A stretch of DNA of 64,000 bases, from IMG/VR virus record IMGVR_UViG_3300019124_000103, positions 1 through 64,000 of that record; one strand, given 5' to 3'. Shown here piece after piece: positions 13,927 to 22,118 of the stretch. Within the stretch, counting starts at the first letter, position 1. Every line of letters starts with the position of its first letter. Below the pieces are notes generated by a model that saw only the letters and a list, made by a program, of their open reading frames with translations, searched no databases and was not told the origin of the DNA. Position numbers and translations under genes: made by a program. The DNA comes from a virus.

Positions 13927-14261
13927 AGGGCCACGAACCGCTTTTCGCCATGCGCCTGCAGGGCTGGGCTCCCAAGGACGTTCACATCGACACCAGCCCG
14001 TCGAAGCTCTGGCGCGAATGGCAGGTGTGGAGCCCGGACCACGCACACCTCGTCGTGGAGCCGTCCGATTCGGTTCGCCTGCTTGACCTTCGCTGCGTTG
14101 TCGGCCTGCTGGTCTTCGTCAACGGCACCAGCCATGAGCGAGTGGCCGAGGTGATCGAGGCGGCGAAGAAGGCCGGCGCTCGCCGGGTGGTCGGGTTCGT
14201 CCATCCCGGACGACTCCCCGAGGAAATCCAGATTCTCGACACCGAAGGGGCGCTGCAATGA
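13923..14261 (+). CDS. Conserved protein of replication block
   Basis: Function unknown; 112 residues, MKGHEPLFAMRLQGW onward, with a VRLLDLRCVVGLLVFVNG strand-helix and a VVGFVHPGRL strand. That suggests an alpha/beta fold. It lies between initiator and helicase, where lambda-like phages often place a loader, but no loader motif is visible. Near-identical copy at 56176-56514. Confidence 0.6.
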   Translation: MKGHEPLFAMRLQGWAPKDVHIDTSPSKLWREWQVWSPDHAHLVVEPSDSVRLLDLRCVVGLLVFVNGTSHERVAEVIEAAKKAGARRVVGFVHPGRLPEEIQILDTEGALQ

Positions 14262-15211
14262 ACATCATCACCCCGGACACCATCGATTTCTCGCTGTACC
14301 TGCGAGAGACGGAAGCGGCCCAGAAGGTGCGCGCGGCGAGCGATTACGTTCAAGACCTGATCGCATCCCTCGGGAAGAAGCGCCAGGAGCCGCGTTCTTA
14401 CCTGCCGTGGGACAAGACCCACAAGCTGTTCCAGCTCCGACCGGGAGAAGTGACCTTGTGGGCGGGCGTCAACGGCCACGGCAAGAGTTTGGTGACGGGT
14501 CAGGTGGCAGCGAGCCTTGTGACCCAATCCGAGCGGGTCTGCATCGCCAGCTTCGAGATGAAGCCTAAGAAGACCCTGGAGCGGATGGTGCGCCAGTGGG
14601 GCGGCGATGCCCCTGAGGAGGAATGGGACGGCGCAGACCTGTCGGGTTACCGGGACGTTTACGAGCAGTTCGGCGCCTGGACGACAGACAAGCTCTGGCT
14701 CTATGACCAACAGGGCACGGTCAACACCGACACGGTGATCGCCGTCATCCGCTACTGCGCGAAAGAACTCGGCATCAAGCATTTCTTCCTCGATAGCTTG
14801 ATGAAGTGCGTGAAGGGCGAGGACGACTACAACGGGCAGAAAGCCCTGGTCGATGAGCTGACCGCCATCGCTCGGGACTACGCGATGCACGTCCATCTGA
14901 TCCATCACCTGCGGAAGCTGGAGACGGAAGGAAAGATGCCCGACAAGTCCGACATCAAGGGCACCGGGGCCATCACCGATCAGGTGGACAACGTGATGTT
15001 GGTGTGGCGGAACAAGCAAAAAGAGCTTGAGCTTCAAAAGCCCAACAACAAGGTGCAGGACACAGAGCCCGACGCGGCGCTTCTGTGCCGGAAACAGCGC
15101 AACGGCGAGTGGGAAGGGACCGTGCAACTGTGGTTCCACAAGGACTCCCAGCAGTTCGTGGAGAGCCCGCACGCCGATTCAATGACCCTCTACAACTGGC
15201 CGCACCGATGA
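14258..15211 (+). CDS. DnaB-like replicative helicase
   Basis: This 317-residue RecA-fold ATPase has Walker A GVNGHGKS (about residue 75), Walker B HFFLDSL (about residue 178) and the DnaB-type SFEMKPKKTLERM and IHHLRK segments. It lacks the DnaB N-terminal domain, like many compact phage helicases and the Twinkle/T7 gp4 C-terminal module. It would unwind the phage fork. The P2 copy (56511-57464) is about 98 percent identical. Confidence 0.88.
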   Translation: MNIITPDTIDFSLYLRETEAAQKVRAASDYVQDLIASLGKKRQEPRSYLPWDKTHKLFQLRPGEVTLWAGVNGHGKSLVTGQVAASLVTQSERVCIASFEMKPKKTLERMVRQWGGDAPEEEWDGADLSGYRDVYEQFGAWTTDKLWLYDQQGTVNTDTVIAVIRYCAKELGIKHFFLDSLMKCVKGEDDYNGQKALVDELTAIARDYAMHVHLIHHLRKLETEGKMPDKSDIKGTGAITDQVDNVMLVWRNKQKELELQKPNNKVQDTEPDAALLCRKQRNGEWEGTVQLWFHKDSQQFVESPHADSMTLYNWPHR

Positions 15212-15564
15212 GCCGCCGAATCCGCATCCTCGCCTTGCTGAAAGAGCACGGCCCGATGACCGCCCGAGAGATCGCCGAGGAACTGGACATTCCCGATGTG
15301 TGCGCCGTCCGCGCGGCGCTGGCCTACATACCCGGGGGTGGCCCGAAGGACTATCACATCGCCGGGTATCGGAGGGACAACGATGGCGGACGCTTGTACC
15401 CCCGCGCGCTCTACGCTGCCGGGCCTGGTGAGGATGCGAAGAAGCTCAAGCCCCTTAGCAGTGCCGAGTGTCAGCGGCGGTGGAAAAAAGTCCGAGTCCA
15501 CAAGGCCGCCTCGGTGTTTGAGTTCGCGGCCAAGGTGCAGAAGTACCACGGAGACAGAGCATGA
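15208..15564 (+). CDS. Winged-helix phage protein
   Basis: This 118-residue protein begins with a winged-helix (MSRRIRILALLKEHGPMTAREIAEELDI is the relevant region, residues 1-28) and has a C-terminal helix. P2 has a different, larger winged-helix protein at the matching place (57469-58212). It overlaps the helicase stop by four bases. The target is unknown. Confidence 0.6.
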   Translation: MSRRIRILALLKEHGPMTAREIAEELDIPDVCAVRAALAYIPGGGPKDYHIAGYRRDNDGGRLYPRALYAAGPGEDAKKLKPLSSAECQRRWKKVRVHKAASVFEFAAKVQKYHGDRA

Positions 15565-15734
15565 GCCTTCTTCCAAAAGAAGTTCACGAGCAGCGTAAGG
15601 CGTACTGCCAAGACGCGAAACCGCACGCGATGGCCGACCTTAAGGCCGGGGTGAGCGTAGGCCAGGTGGCGATGAAGTACGGGATCAACCGGGGAACGAT
15701 TCGCCGGTGGAAACGCGAACTGGACGCGTCATGA
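15561..15734 (+). CDS. 57-residue helix-turn-helix protein
   Basis: This small basic protein has a homeodomain-like helix-turn-helix (ADLKAGVSVGQVAMKYGI, then NRGTIRRWKREL) similar to transposase N-termini. ATGA overlaps at both ends support it as a genuine coupled gene. No P2 counterpart. Confidence 0.6.
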   Translation: MSLLPKEVHEQRKAYCQDAKPHAMADLKAGVSVGQVAMKYGINRGTIRRWKRELDAS

Positions 15735-15829
15735 GCCGCTTCCTCAAAACCGTCATGTGGTGCCTGTTCGCCTGGGGCGTTCTCGCCTGGGCGGTGATTG
15801 AGGCGGTGGAACTCGTGGTGATCGCATGA
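15731..15829 (+). CDS. 32-residue membrane peptide
   Basis: The product is MSRFLKTVMWCLFAWGVLAW followed by AVIEAVELVVIA, a single membrane helix. P2 has the same peptide with two substitutions at 58209-58307 even though the preceding gene differs. Strict four-base overlaps on both sides support it. Function unknown. Confidence 0.6.
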   Translation: MSRFLKTVMWCLFAWGVLAWAVIEAVELVVIA

Positions 15830-16065
15830 CCATTTGCGACGCCTGCCACGAATGGGAAGCCAAGGGGTATCACGGCTTCGACCCGACGTGCAGCGAGTGC
15901 CAGGTGAGGGAGATCGCCTCGGGACCGCTGTTCTTTGAGGCGCAGAAGGCAAAGCGAATCACGGCGGACTATGAGCAGCACATGCGCAAGAAGTACGGAG
16001 CCAAGTGGGAAGAAGCGCACAAGGCGGTGAAGGTGATGTATCGGCGGATTAAGGAACGGAAGTGA
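15826..16065 (+). CDS. Small zinc-motif protein
   Basis: This 79-residue protein has CDAC and CSEC pairs in its first 25 residues and a C-terminal YGAKWEEAHKAVKVMYRRIKE helix. The P2 protein at 58304-58549 shares both ends but has a different middle. It may bind nucleic acid; function unknown. Confidence 0.6.
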   Translation: MTICDACHEWEAKGYHGFDPTCSECQVREIASGPLFFEAQKAKRITADYEQHMRKKYGAKWEEAHKAVKVMYRRIKERK

Positions 16066-16265
16066 CAGCCACAGGAACCGAAGCGCGAGTGATCGCGGAC
16101 ATCTCAAGCCGCCAGGCCAAGGGGATCGCCAAGTACGGCACCACCGTCGAGGACAACCCACTTGCATTGCGTGAGTGGTTGCAGCACGCCTACGAAGAGG
16201 CGCTGGACCAAGCCATTTACCTGCGACGTGCTATCGAGGCGATCGATGAGCGGTACGGCCTCTAG
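16062..16265 (+). CDS. Small phage protein, possible MazG-like fragment
   Basis: This 67-residue protein reads ISSRQAKGIAKYGTTVEDNP, then LREWLQHAYEEALDQAIYLRRAI. Similar small phage proteins are common and resemble one half of an all-alpha nucleotide pyrophosphohydrolase, but catalytic residues are incomplete. The GTG start overlaps the previous stop. Confidence 0.5.
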   Translation: MTATGTEARVIADISSRQAKGIAKYGTTVEDNPLALREWLQHAYEEALDQAIYLRRAIEAIDERYGL

Positions 16266-16611
16266 GCGCAAGGGCCAGGCAGGGGAGCGGGAGGCGCTGC
16301 GGCTTCTTGGGCTGGAGCTGGGGCAAGTGCTGACCCGCAACCTACAGCAGACCCGAGAGGGCGGTGCGGATTGCCTCGTGGTCAAGGGATTTGCCATCGA
16401 GATCAAACGACAAGAGCGCCTGAGCCGCCCGAGCTGGTGGCGCCAGGCCGTAGAGCAGGCAGAGCGGGAGGGCGCCGAGCCAATGGTGCTGTATCGCAGG
16501 AGCCGGGAGCCTTGGAGCGCCCTGATCCACACGCGAAACGGCGAGTACCGCGAGGGCACGCTTGAAGAGGCAGCCAGCGTGATCCGTGAGAAATGGCTGA
16601 GGTGGCCTTAA
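16246..16611 (+). CDS. PDDEXK nuclease, Holliday-junction resolvase-like
   Basis: This 121-residue protein starts MSGTASRRKGQAGEREALRL. Its catalytic pattern is REGGADCLVVKGFAIEIKRQ (D...E-x-K), typical of Hjc-like and other small PDDEXK nucleases. Its place before the Q-like gene is where lambdoid phages keep RusA or another resolvase. P2 has a different PDDEXK protein here (58527-58820). It overlaps the previous gene by 20 bases. Confidence 0.7.
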   Translation: MSGTASRRKGQAGEREALRLLGLELGQVLTRNLQQTREGGADCLVVKGFAIEIKRQERLSRPSWWRQAVEQAEREGAEPMVLYRRSREPWSALIHTRNGEYREGTLEEAASVIREKWLRWP

Positions 16612-16979
16612 TGCAGCGCGACATCCCCGACTTCCACCTAGTGCGCCCGGAGCACTATGAGATCCACGACCGGCTCTTGAACTGGGCGCGGTGGGTAGAT
16701 CCAGGCCGAGGCGGCAGCAACGTCCAGCCGATGTTCCGCCAGTACCGCAACGGCTACGAGCAGCCCAGCCCTAAGACGGTGGATTCAATCGACGGTCAGG
16801 CGGTAGAGAAGCTGATGCGCCACCTTCCAGAGAAGCACCGCAGGGCGATCCGCTGGGCCTACCTGGATTCGTGGATGTCGATTCACCGGATCAGGCGTGA
16901 CCTGGCGGTGACGCATGAGGGGCTGGGGGAGCTGATCCACAACGCCCGGACGATGCTGAAGAACAGGGCGCAAGGGTAA
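16611..16979 (+). CDS. Q-like late regulator (sigma-region-4-like)
   Basis: This 122-residue protein has EKLMRHLPEKHRRAIRWAYL, then a helix-turn-helix resembling sigma region 4, the layout of phage late antiterminators related to Q. A consensus late promoter and then a terminator follow directly, which is the genetic setting of Q. I chose ATG 16611, with GAGGTG seven bases upstream, over 16593. Confidence 0.65.
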   Translation: MQRDIPDFHLVRPEHYEIHDRLLNWARWVDPGRGGSNVQPMFRQYRNGYEQPSPKTVDSIDGQAVEKLMRHLPEKHRRAIRWAYLDSWMSIHRIRRDLAVTHEGLGELIHNARTMLKNRAQG

Positions 16980-16998
16980 ACACTATTTACGAGGGCAG

Positions 16999-17027
16999 TT
17001 GACAGGCGAGTAAAGACTCTTTATGAT
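16999..17027 (+). promoter_or_regulatory. P1 late promoter (pR'-like)
   Basis: TTGACA (16999-17004), a 17-base spacer and TATGAT (17022-17027) match the sigma-70 consensus in eleven of twelve positions. It lies 20 bases after the Q-like gene and reads into about 200 bases without a gene and then a terminator. Confidence 0.85.
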
Positions 17028-17227
17028 TGCGCGCAACCGACGGGGAGTCTGGTCCGACTGCTAGCCTGATGGCTGGCAGCGGCGTCTCTAGATCGGCCAG
17101 GGCATAGCCCGCGAGGTCACCCGTGACGATGGTGGCCGCCCGCAGTGAAAGCTGCGTATGGAGTCTGGGGCGTCGCCAGCCGCCCGGGTTGATCGCCGGG
17201 TGTAGGAATAGTAAGCAGCACCGACAC

Positions 17228-17265
17228 AGCCCCTCAGCAGCAATGCTCGGGGGCTTCTCTCATTT
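17228..17265 (+). terminator. tR'-like terminator after late promoter
   Basis: AGCCCC (17228-17233) pairs with GGGGCT (17250-17255), followed by a T/C-rich run. It would stop transcripts from the late promoter unless the Q-like protein modifies polymerase. From 17028 to 17227 I see only small hairpins, such as GTCAC-CC-GTGAC, and no gene. Confidence 0.7.
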
Positions 17266-17355
17266 GGGCTCACGCCCAAGCCGAATGCCCGGGCCTGATC
17301 GCACTGCGTTTCAGACGTACCTTGATCAAGTGGCCGCTTCATGGCCCGGGCGCCT
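17259..17355. other. 97-base element conserved before both terminases
   Basis: This gene-free stretch matches P2 59616-59711 with one single-base indel. It contains a TTGGGC/GCCCAA hairpin, the palindrome CTTGATCAAG (17321-17330) and two copies of GCCCGGGC (17287-17294 and 17344-17351), 57 bases apart in both prophages. It may be a packaging (cos or pac) site, although the two terminases differ, or a transcript element. Confidence 0.65.
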
Positions 17356-17391
17356 TACCTCAGTTGCGGAACCCGAAAGGGAAGCGACGCT

Positions 17392-17616
17392 ATGACCACA
17401 CTAGATGCCAACATGGCTCGGCTCGAATGGGGCCCGCCCGTGTTCTTCGTGAACGACCGGGTAAACCTGGACGACCTGCTGAACTCGGATATCTCCATCG
17501 GCGGGATCGTTCGGGTGTGTGGAGCCGAAGACGTGCGCACCGCGGTGACTGTCGTGTCGCCGCAAGCGAGTGAGATGGTCGGTTGTATCGCCGGCTGGAT
17601 CAGTGACGACCTATGA
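17392..17616 (+). CDS. Small protein copying a portal segment
   Basis: This 74-residue protein contains FVNDRVNLDDLLNSDISIGG, then IVRVCGAEDV. It aligns with the P1 portal (19700-21853) at FVSDKVNLDDLLDNQIAG, then VVRVQGDNV. It is a short stand-alone relative of one portal segment, sitting first in the packaging operon with its stop overlapping the small-terminase start. It could be a regulator or decoy of portal assembly, or a remnant of another portal gene kept by chance. Confidence 0.6.
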   Translation: MTTLDANMARLEWGPPVFFVNDRVNLDDLLNSDISIGGIVRVCGAEDVRTAVTVVSPQASEMVGCIAGWISDDL

Positions 17617-17915
17617 ATTCCGAAAAAGAATCAAAGAAATCAAACGGGAAGGGCGGGGCTCGTCCTGGTGCCGGGCGGCCGAAGGGTTCTTTGGACAAGG
17701 GCAACAAGCTGATCCGCGAAATGATCGTGGATGCCTTGGATAAGGCTGGGGGTGTTGAGTACCTCCAGAGCGTGGCACAGAGCCATCCAGCCGCCTTCCT
17801 GAGCCTGATCGGCAAGGTGATGCCTGTCCAAGTGACGGGAGACGGCGGCGGACCTGTCGTGACCCGCATTGAGCTGGTCGCCCTCGATGACAGCAGCGCA
17901 GATCAAGCTTCCTAA
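17613..17915 (+). CDS. terS: Terminase small subunit (P1)
   Basis: This 100-residue protein has the basic start GKGGARPGAGRPKGSLDKGN and a helical core (NKLIREMIVDALDKAGG, then HPAAFLSLIGKVMP). These are typical of phage small terminases that bind the packaging site. It overlaps the large subunit by 29 bases, a common arrangement. Confidence 0.8.
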   Translation: MNSEKESKKSNGKGGARPGAGRPKGSLDKGNKLIREMIVDALDKAGGVEYLQSVAQSHPAAFLSLIGKVMPVQVTGDGGGPVVTRIELVALDDSSADQAS

Positions 17916-19197
17916 GAAGCTGATCCCAGTCTTCAGCGGCAGGGCAGACGTTAGAGGGGCCTACGGAGGCCGAGGGTCAGCCAAGACCCGCAGCTTCGCC
18001 AAGATGGCGGCTGTAGTTGGGTACCGATACGGCAAGGCCGGAACGAGCGGGATCATCCTGTGCGCCCGGCAGTTCATGAACTCGCTGGAAGATTCCTCGC
18101 TGGAGGAATGCAAGCGGGCGATTGAAGACGAGCCGTTTCTCGCTGACTACTACGAGGTTGGTGAGAAGTACATCAAGAGCAAGGACGGGCGGATCACGTT
18201 CGCCTTTGCTGGCCTCGACCGGAACATCGCCAGCATCAAATCGAAGGGGCGCTTGCTCCTGTGCTGGGTGGACGAGGCCGAGCCGGTCACGGATGAGGCG
18301 TGGACGACGCTGATCCCGACGCTGCGGGAAGAGGGCGAAGACTGGTCCGCGGAACTGTGGGTGACGTGGAACCCGAAGCGAAAGAACGCGGCGGTAGAAA
18401 AGCGGTTCAGGCACTCGAAGAACCCCATGGTTAAGGTCGTCGAGCTGAACTGGCGAGACAACCCGTTGTTCCCCGACAAGCTGGAGCGGGATCGGCAGAC
18501 TGACCTGATCGAGCGACCGGACCAGTACGACCACGTGTGGGAGGGCGGCTACGCCACAGTGGTGGAGGGTGCTTACTACGCTGCTTCACTGACTGAGGCC
18601 AAGGCCAAGGGTCGGATCGGGAAGGTTCCTGCCGACCCGCTGATGACGATTCGCCTGTTCGCCGACATCGGCGGAACGGGGGCAAGGGCGGACGCCTTCA
18701 CCCTCTGGGCTGCGCAGTTCATCGGCCTGGAGATCCGGGTTCTCGACTACTACGAGGCGGTAGGGCAACCTTTGGCGGCGCACCTGGCGTGGTGTCGGGA
18801 GCGTGGCTACACGCCGGACAAGGCGCAGTTCTGGCTTCCGCACGACGGGAGCACGCAGGACAAGGTCTACGACGTGTCCTACGAGTCCGCACTGAAAGCG
18901 GCGGGCTACAAGGTCACGGTCGTACCGAACCAAGGCAAAGGGGCGGCGAAGGCGCGCATTGAAGCGGCCAGGCGCCTATTCCCGAGCATCTGGTTCAACG
19001 CAGAGACAACGGAAGCCGGCCGGGCTGCGCTGGGCTGGTATCACGAGAAGCGAGACCAGGAACGCGACATCGGCCTGGGTCCGAATCACGACTGGTCAAG
19101 CCACGGAGCAGACAGCTTCGGCCTGATGTGCGTGGTCTACGAGCCGCCGAAAGAGCTGAAGCCGCTGCCCCCCATCAAGCGACGTTTCGTCGTCTAA
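17887..19197 (+). CDS. terL: Terminase large subunit (P1)
   Basis: This 436-residue DNA-packaging motor has Walker A GGRGSAKT (about residue 28), Walker B LLLCWVDEAE and the WVTWNPKR coupling segment. Its C-terminal RNase H-like nuclease starts FADIGGTGARADAF. It belongs to the PBSX/Terminase_3-like group. I use ATG 17887; an in-frame TTG at 17869 is less likely. P2 has an unrelated terminase. Confidence 0.92.
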   Translation: MTAAQIKLPKKLIPVFSGRADVRGAYGGRGSAKTRSFAKMAAVVGYRYGKAGTSGIILCARQFMNSLEDSSLEECKRAIEDEPFLADYYEVGEKYIKSKDGRITFAFAGLDRNIASIKSKGRLLLCWVDEAEPVTDEAWTTLIPTLREEGEDWSAELWVTWNPKRKNAAVEKRFRHSKNPMVKVVELNWRDNPLFPDKLERDRQTDLIERPDQYDHVWEGGYATVVEGAYYAASLTEAKAKGRIGKVPADPLMTIRLFADIGGTGARADAFTLWAAQFIGLEIRVLDYYEAVGQPLAAHLAWCRERGYTPDKAQFWLPHDGSTQDKVYDVSYESALKAAGYKVTVVPNQGKGAAKARIEAARRLFPSIWFNAETTEAGRAALGWYHEKRDQERDIGLGPNHDWSSHGADSFGLMCVVYEPPKELKPLPPIKRRFVV

Positions 19198-19199
19198 AC

Positions 19200-19466
19200 A
19201 TGACCCTCGAAGACCAAATTGCGGCCCTGCTAGCAGAGGCCGAGCCGCTGCGTTGCCTGCCGGATGAAGAGGCCGAGGCCAAGGGTCTGCCTGCGCTGGT
19301 GGATCGGATCAATGCGCTGCGCGTGCTGCAGGGTGAGCGCGCTGCGTTTATGGCATCGGTGGCCAGCCTGGAGCTGACCGAGGAGCGCGAGCAGGAAATC
19401 GCCGCGCAAGTGCAACGGACCCAAGAGGCCAAGCGCCGCGGCCGCCCGCCCAAGGCAAAGGAGTGA
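19200..19466 (+). CDS. Small helical packaging-region protein
   Basis: Function unknown; 88 residues, acidic helices with a basic AKRRGRPPKAKE tail. It lies between the terminase and portal genes and may be a virion or assembly accessory. The tail resembles an AT-hook-like DNA contact. Confidence 0.55.
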   Translation: MTLEDQIAALLAEAEPLRCLPDEEAEAKGLPALVDRINALRVLQGERAAFMASVASLELTEEREQEIAAQVQRTQEAKRRGRPPKAKE

Positions 19467-19468
19467 CC

Positions 19469-19678
19469 ATGCCCAAGTGCGACCTCTGCGAAGCGCAGGC
19501 CGTCTATCAGGACATTACCGGCGACTACTGCCACAAGCACAACGACGCCTTGCGCCCGGCCTATTTCCAACACTTGGATCGCGGCGGCAAGCCTGAATCG
19601 TGGCGCTCCAGCGCTGCGAAGCAAAAGGCAGTTGGCGCCCACCTGTTGCTGCGCAAAAGCGTCGGCCTGCCCGTATGA
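19469..19678 (+). CDS. Small zinc-motif protein
   Basis: This 69-residue protein starts MPKCDLCEAQAVYQDITGDY and continues C-x-K-H, a CxxC...CxxH zinc knuckle. AGGAG lies six bases before ATG 19469, so I prefer it to the GTG at 19463. Function unknown. Confidence 0.6.
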   Translation: MPKCDLCEAQAVYQDITGDYCHKHNDALRPAYFQHLDRGGKPESWRSSAAKQKAVGAHLLLRKSVGLPV

Positions 19679-19699
19679 CTGTGCGCCAAGAGAACGTCA

Positions 19700-21853
19700 A
19701 TGTCTAAGATGTCCGACGATCAACTGTTGTCCCAGCTAGAGACGCTGGAGCGGCAGGCGACCGGCTTCTATGGCGGGGAAATCGCCAGCGAACAAGCGCG
19801 GGCGATGGACTATTACTTGGGTAAGCCCTTCGGCACAGAGGAAGAGGGCCGCTCGCAGGTCATCAGCTCGGACGTGTGGGATGTGGTCGAAGGACTCACG
19901 CCCATGGTTCTGAAGCCGTTTGTCGCATCTGAAGACGTGGTTCGCTTCCAGCCGATGGGGCCGGAAGACGAAGAGGCGGCAGAACAAGAGTCGGACTACA
20001 TCAACCATGTCGTTACCCAGAAGAACGACGTGTTTGAGCAGCTCGTCACCTGGGTTAAGACCGGCCTTCTGGCGAAAAACGGTGTCGTCAAATACTGGTG
20101 GGAGCAGTCTCGCCGCGTGGAGATCGAGCGCTATTACGGCCTGACCGACGACGAGATGGCGATGCTCGCGTCCGATGAGGACGTGGAGATCGTCGAGCAC
20201 ACCGAGAACCAGGCTGTCGAGGAAATCCCGCAGCCTGACGGCTCGGTGGTTCAGGCGCCCGTCTCGACTCACGATGTCACGCTGCGCATCACCCGCAGTC
20301 AGGGTGAGCCGCGTTACGAGGTGGTTCCGCCCGAGGAATTCCTGATCTCCCGGGACGCCCGTTCGGTCAACCCGAAGCACGCCCGCTTCGTCGAGCACAG
20401 AAAGCTCGTGACCCTCTCGGAACTCCGAGAGATGGGCTATGACGTGGACGACGACATCAACGACGGGGACACACAAGACCCGTCGATGTCGGAGCAGTAC
20501 CAGGCACGCCGGGAGACGGACGAACAGGGGTTCGGCGGGGAGGGTGAAGACCCGTCGCTAAAAGAGGTGGTTCTCCGTGAGGCGTATGTCCGCGTGGACT
20601 ACGACGGCGACGGCATCGCCGAGCTTCGGAAAATCTGCCGCGTGGGCCGGAAGATCCTGGCGAACGAGGAAACCGAAGAGATCCCGTTCTGCGCTTGGAC
20701 GCCTTACCAGCAGCCGTTCAAGTTCTACGGCCGGTCTCCAGCGGATGAGACCTGCGAAATCCAGTTGATCAAGAGCACGGTTCTCCGTCAGACGATGGAC
20801 AACCTCTACACGATCAACAACAACCGCAACTTCGTCTCGGACAAGGTCAACCTCGACGACCTTCTGGATAACCAGATCGCCGGGGTGGTTCGGGTTCAGG
20901 GCGACAACGTGGGCTCGCATGTGATGCCGGCCCCGATCACGCCCATCGGGAACATCACGCTGCCCATCGTCGAGTATTTCGACAGCGCAAAAGAGAACCG
21001 CACCGGCTTCACCCGCTACAACCAAGGCACTGACTCCAACAGCCTGAACAAGACGGCTACGGGTGTTCGACTGATCACTGAGGCGGGGAACCAGCGGGTG
21101 GACATCATCGCCCGCAGCTTCGCTGAAACCGGCCTGAAGCAGCTGATGCTGGGCATTCACGGGTTGTGCCGCCGTCACTCGACCAAGGCCGAGGTGACGC
21201 GGCTACGGGGTAAGTGGGTGCAGATCGACCCGCGGTCGTGGAAGACCCGCTACGACATGACCGTCAGCGTGGGTCTCGGGTCTGCAGACAAACAAATGCA
21301 GCTCCAGGGCATCCAGATGCTGATGATGGAGCAGAAAGCCCTCGCTCAAGCGGGCATCGTCCAGCCGAAGAACTTCTACGCAGCCGCAGCCAAGATGGCC
21401 GAGGCGGTGGGCTACAAGAACCCCGAACAGTTCTTCACCCCACCCCCGGAAGAACCGACGCCTCCGCCCGATCCTCGGGACGATCCGCAGTTCATCCTGG
21501 AAGCAACCAAGCTCCAGCACGATGAGGCTCGATTGAGGCTTGAGGCCATCAAGGCAGAGAAGCAATACGAGATTGACCGCATGGTCGCGGAGACGGGCGC
21601 CTCAAAGGCAACGGCCGAGATCGCGCTTAAAGCAGAACTGCAGGGCCACAACATGCAACTGCAGATCCTGCAGGCGCTGCAATCGCTCCAGCAGTCTCAA
21701 CACGACATGCAAAGAGCCCTGGCTGAGATGCAGATGAAGGCCCAAGGCCAGGCACACAGCCAGGCGATGGCAGAACACGGCGCTGCTTTGTCGGAGCAGC
21801 AGATGCACGCACAAGCGATGGCCGAACAAGCGGGGTCCGATGGACAAGCATGA
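19700..21853 (+). CDS. Portal protein (P1)
   Basis: This 717-residue portal belongs to the podovirus type. It starts LETLERQATGFYGGEIASEQ and has VISSDVWDVVEGLTPMVLKP, the YVRVDYDGDGIAELRKICRV segment and the KENRTGFTRYNQGTD loop. A long Gln-rich coiled coil forms the C-terminus (about residues 590-710), probably the barrel. It forms the dodecameric DNA gate at the head vertex. The FVSDKVNLDDLLDNQIAG segment near residue 385 is echoed by the small gene at 17392. Confidence 0.92.
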   Translation: MSKMSDDQLLSQLETLERQATGFYGGEIASEQARAMDYYLGKPFGTEEEGRSQVISSDVWDVVEGLTPMVLKPFVASEDVVRFQPMGPEDEEAAEQESDYINHVVTQKNDVFEQLVTWVKTGLLAKNGVVKYWWEQSRRVEIERYYGLTDDEMAMLASDEDVEIVEHTENQAVEEIPQPDGSVVQAPVSTHDVTLRITRSQGEPRYEVVPPEEFLISRDARSVNPKHARFVEHRKLVTLSELREMGYDVDDDINDGDTQDPSMSEQYQARRETDEQGFGGEGEDPSLKEVVLREAYVRVDYDGDGIAELRKICRVGRKILANEETEEIPFCAWTPYQQPFKFYGRSPADETCEIQLIKSTVLRQTMDNLYTINNNRNFVSDKVNLDDLLDNQIAGVVRVQGDNVGSHVMPAPITPIGNITLPIVEYFDSAKENRTGFTRYNQGTDSNSLNKTATGVRLITEAGNQRVDIIARSFAETGLKQLMLGIHGLCRRHSTKAEVTRLRGKWVQIDPRSWKTRYDMTVSVGLGSADKQMQLQGIQMLMMEQKALAQAGIVQPKNFYAAAAKMAEAVGYKNPEQFFTPPPEEPTPPPDPRDDPQFILEATKLQHDEARLRLEAIKAEKQYEIDRMVAETGASKATAEIALKAELQGHNMQLQILQALQSLQQSQHDMQRALAEMQMKAQGQAHSQAMAEHGAALSEQQMHAQAMAEQAGSDGQA

Positions 21854-22118
21854 ACAAGCGGTGATGCGCGGTGAAGAGGCCCAGCGGCTTCTGAACAGCG
21901 AGATGCTGCAACAGGCGTTCTCTGACACCCGCTCCGCGATCCTAGAAGCGTGGTCAAAGCTGCCCACGAGTGACACCGAGAACGCAAAGGATCTGCATCG
22001 CATGGTCAAGCTCTTGGACCGCGTACAGACGTGCATTCGAGAGCATGTGGCGACCGGAAAGATCGCCCAGAAGCAGATCGAACAGGTGTCGAAACCCAGC
22101 ATTTGGCGGCGAGGGTGA
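21840..22118 (+). CDS. Small helical protein after portal
   Basis: Function unknown; 92 residues, mainly helical (EEAQRLLNSEMLQQAFSDTR, then LHRMVKLLDRVQTCIREHV). Proteins of this size and pattern often follow podovirus portal genes. It overlaps the portal end by 14 bases. Confidence 0.6.
   Translation: MDKHEQAVMRGEEAQRLLNSEMLQQAFSDTRSAILEAWSKLPTSDTENAKDLHRMVKLLDRVQTCIREHVATGKIAQKQIEQVSKPSIWRRG

Noticed and set aside
13982-15172. A 396-residue open frame on the minus strand
   Set aside because: It is the antisense shadow of the helicase and its neighbour. The same shadow appears at P2 56757 and shows no protein-like pattern.
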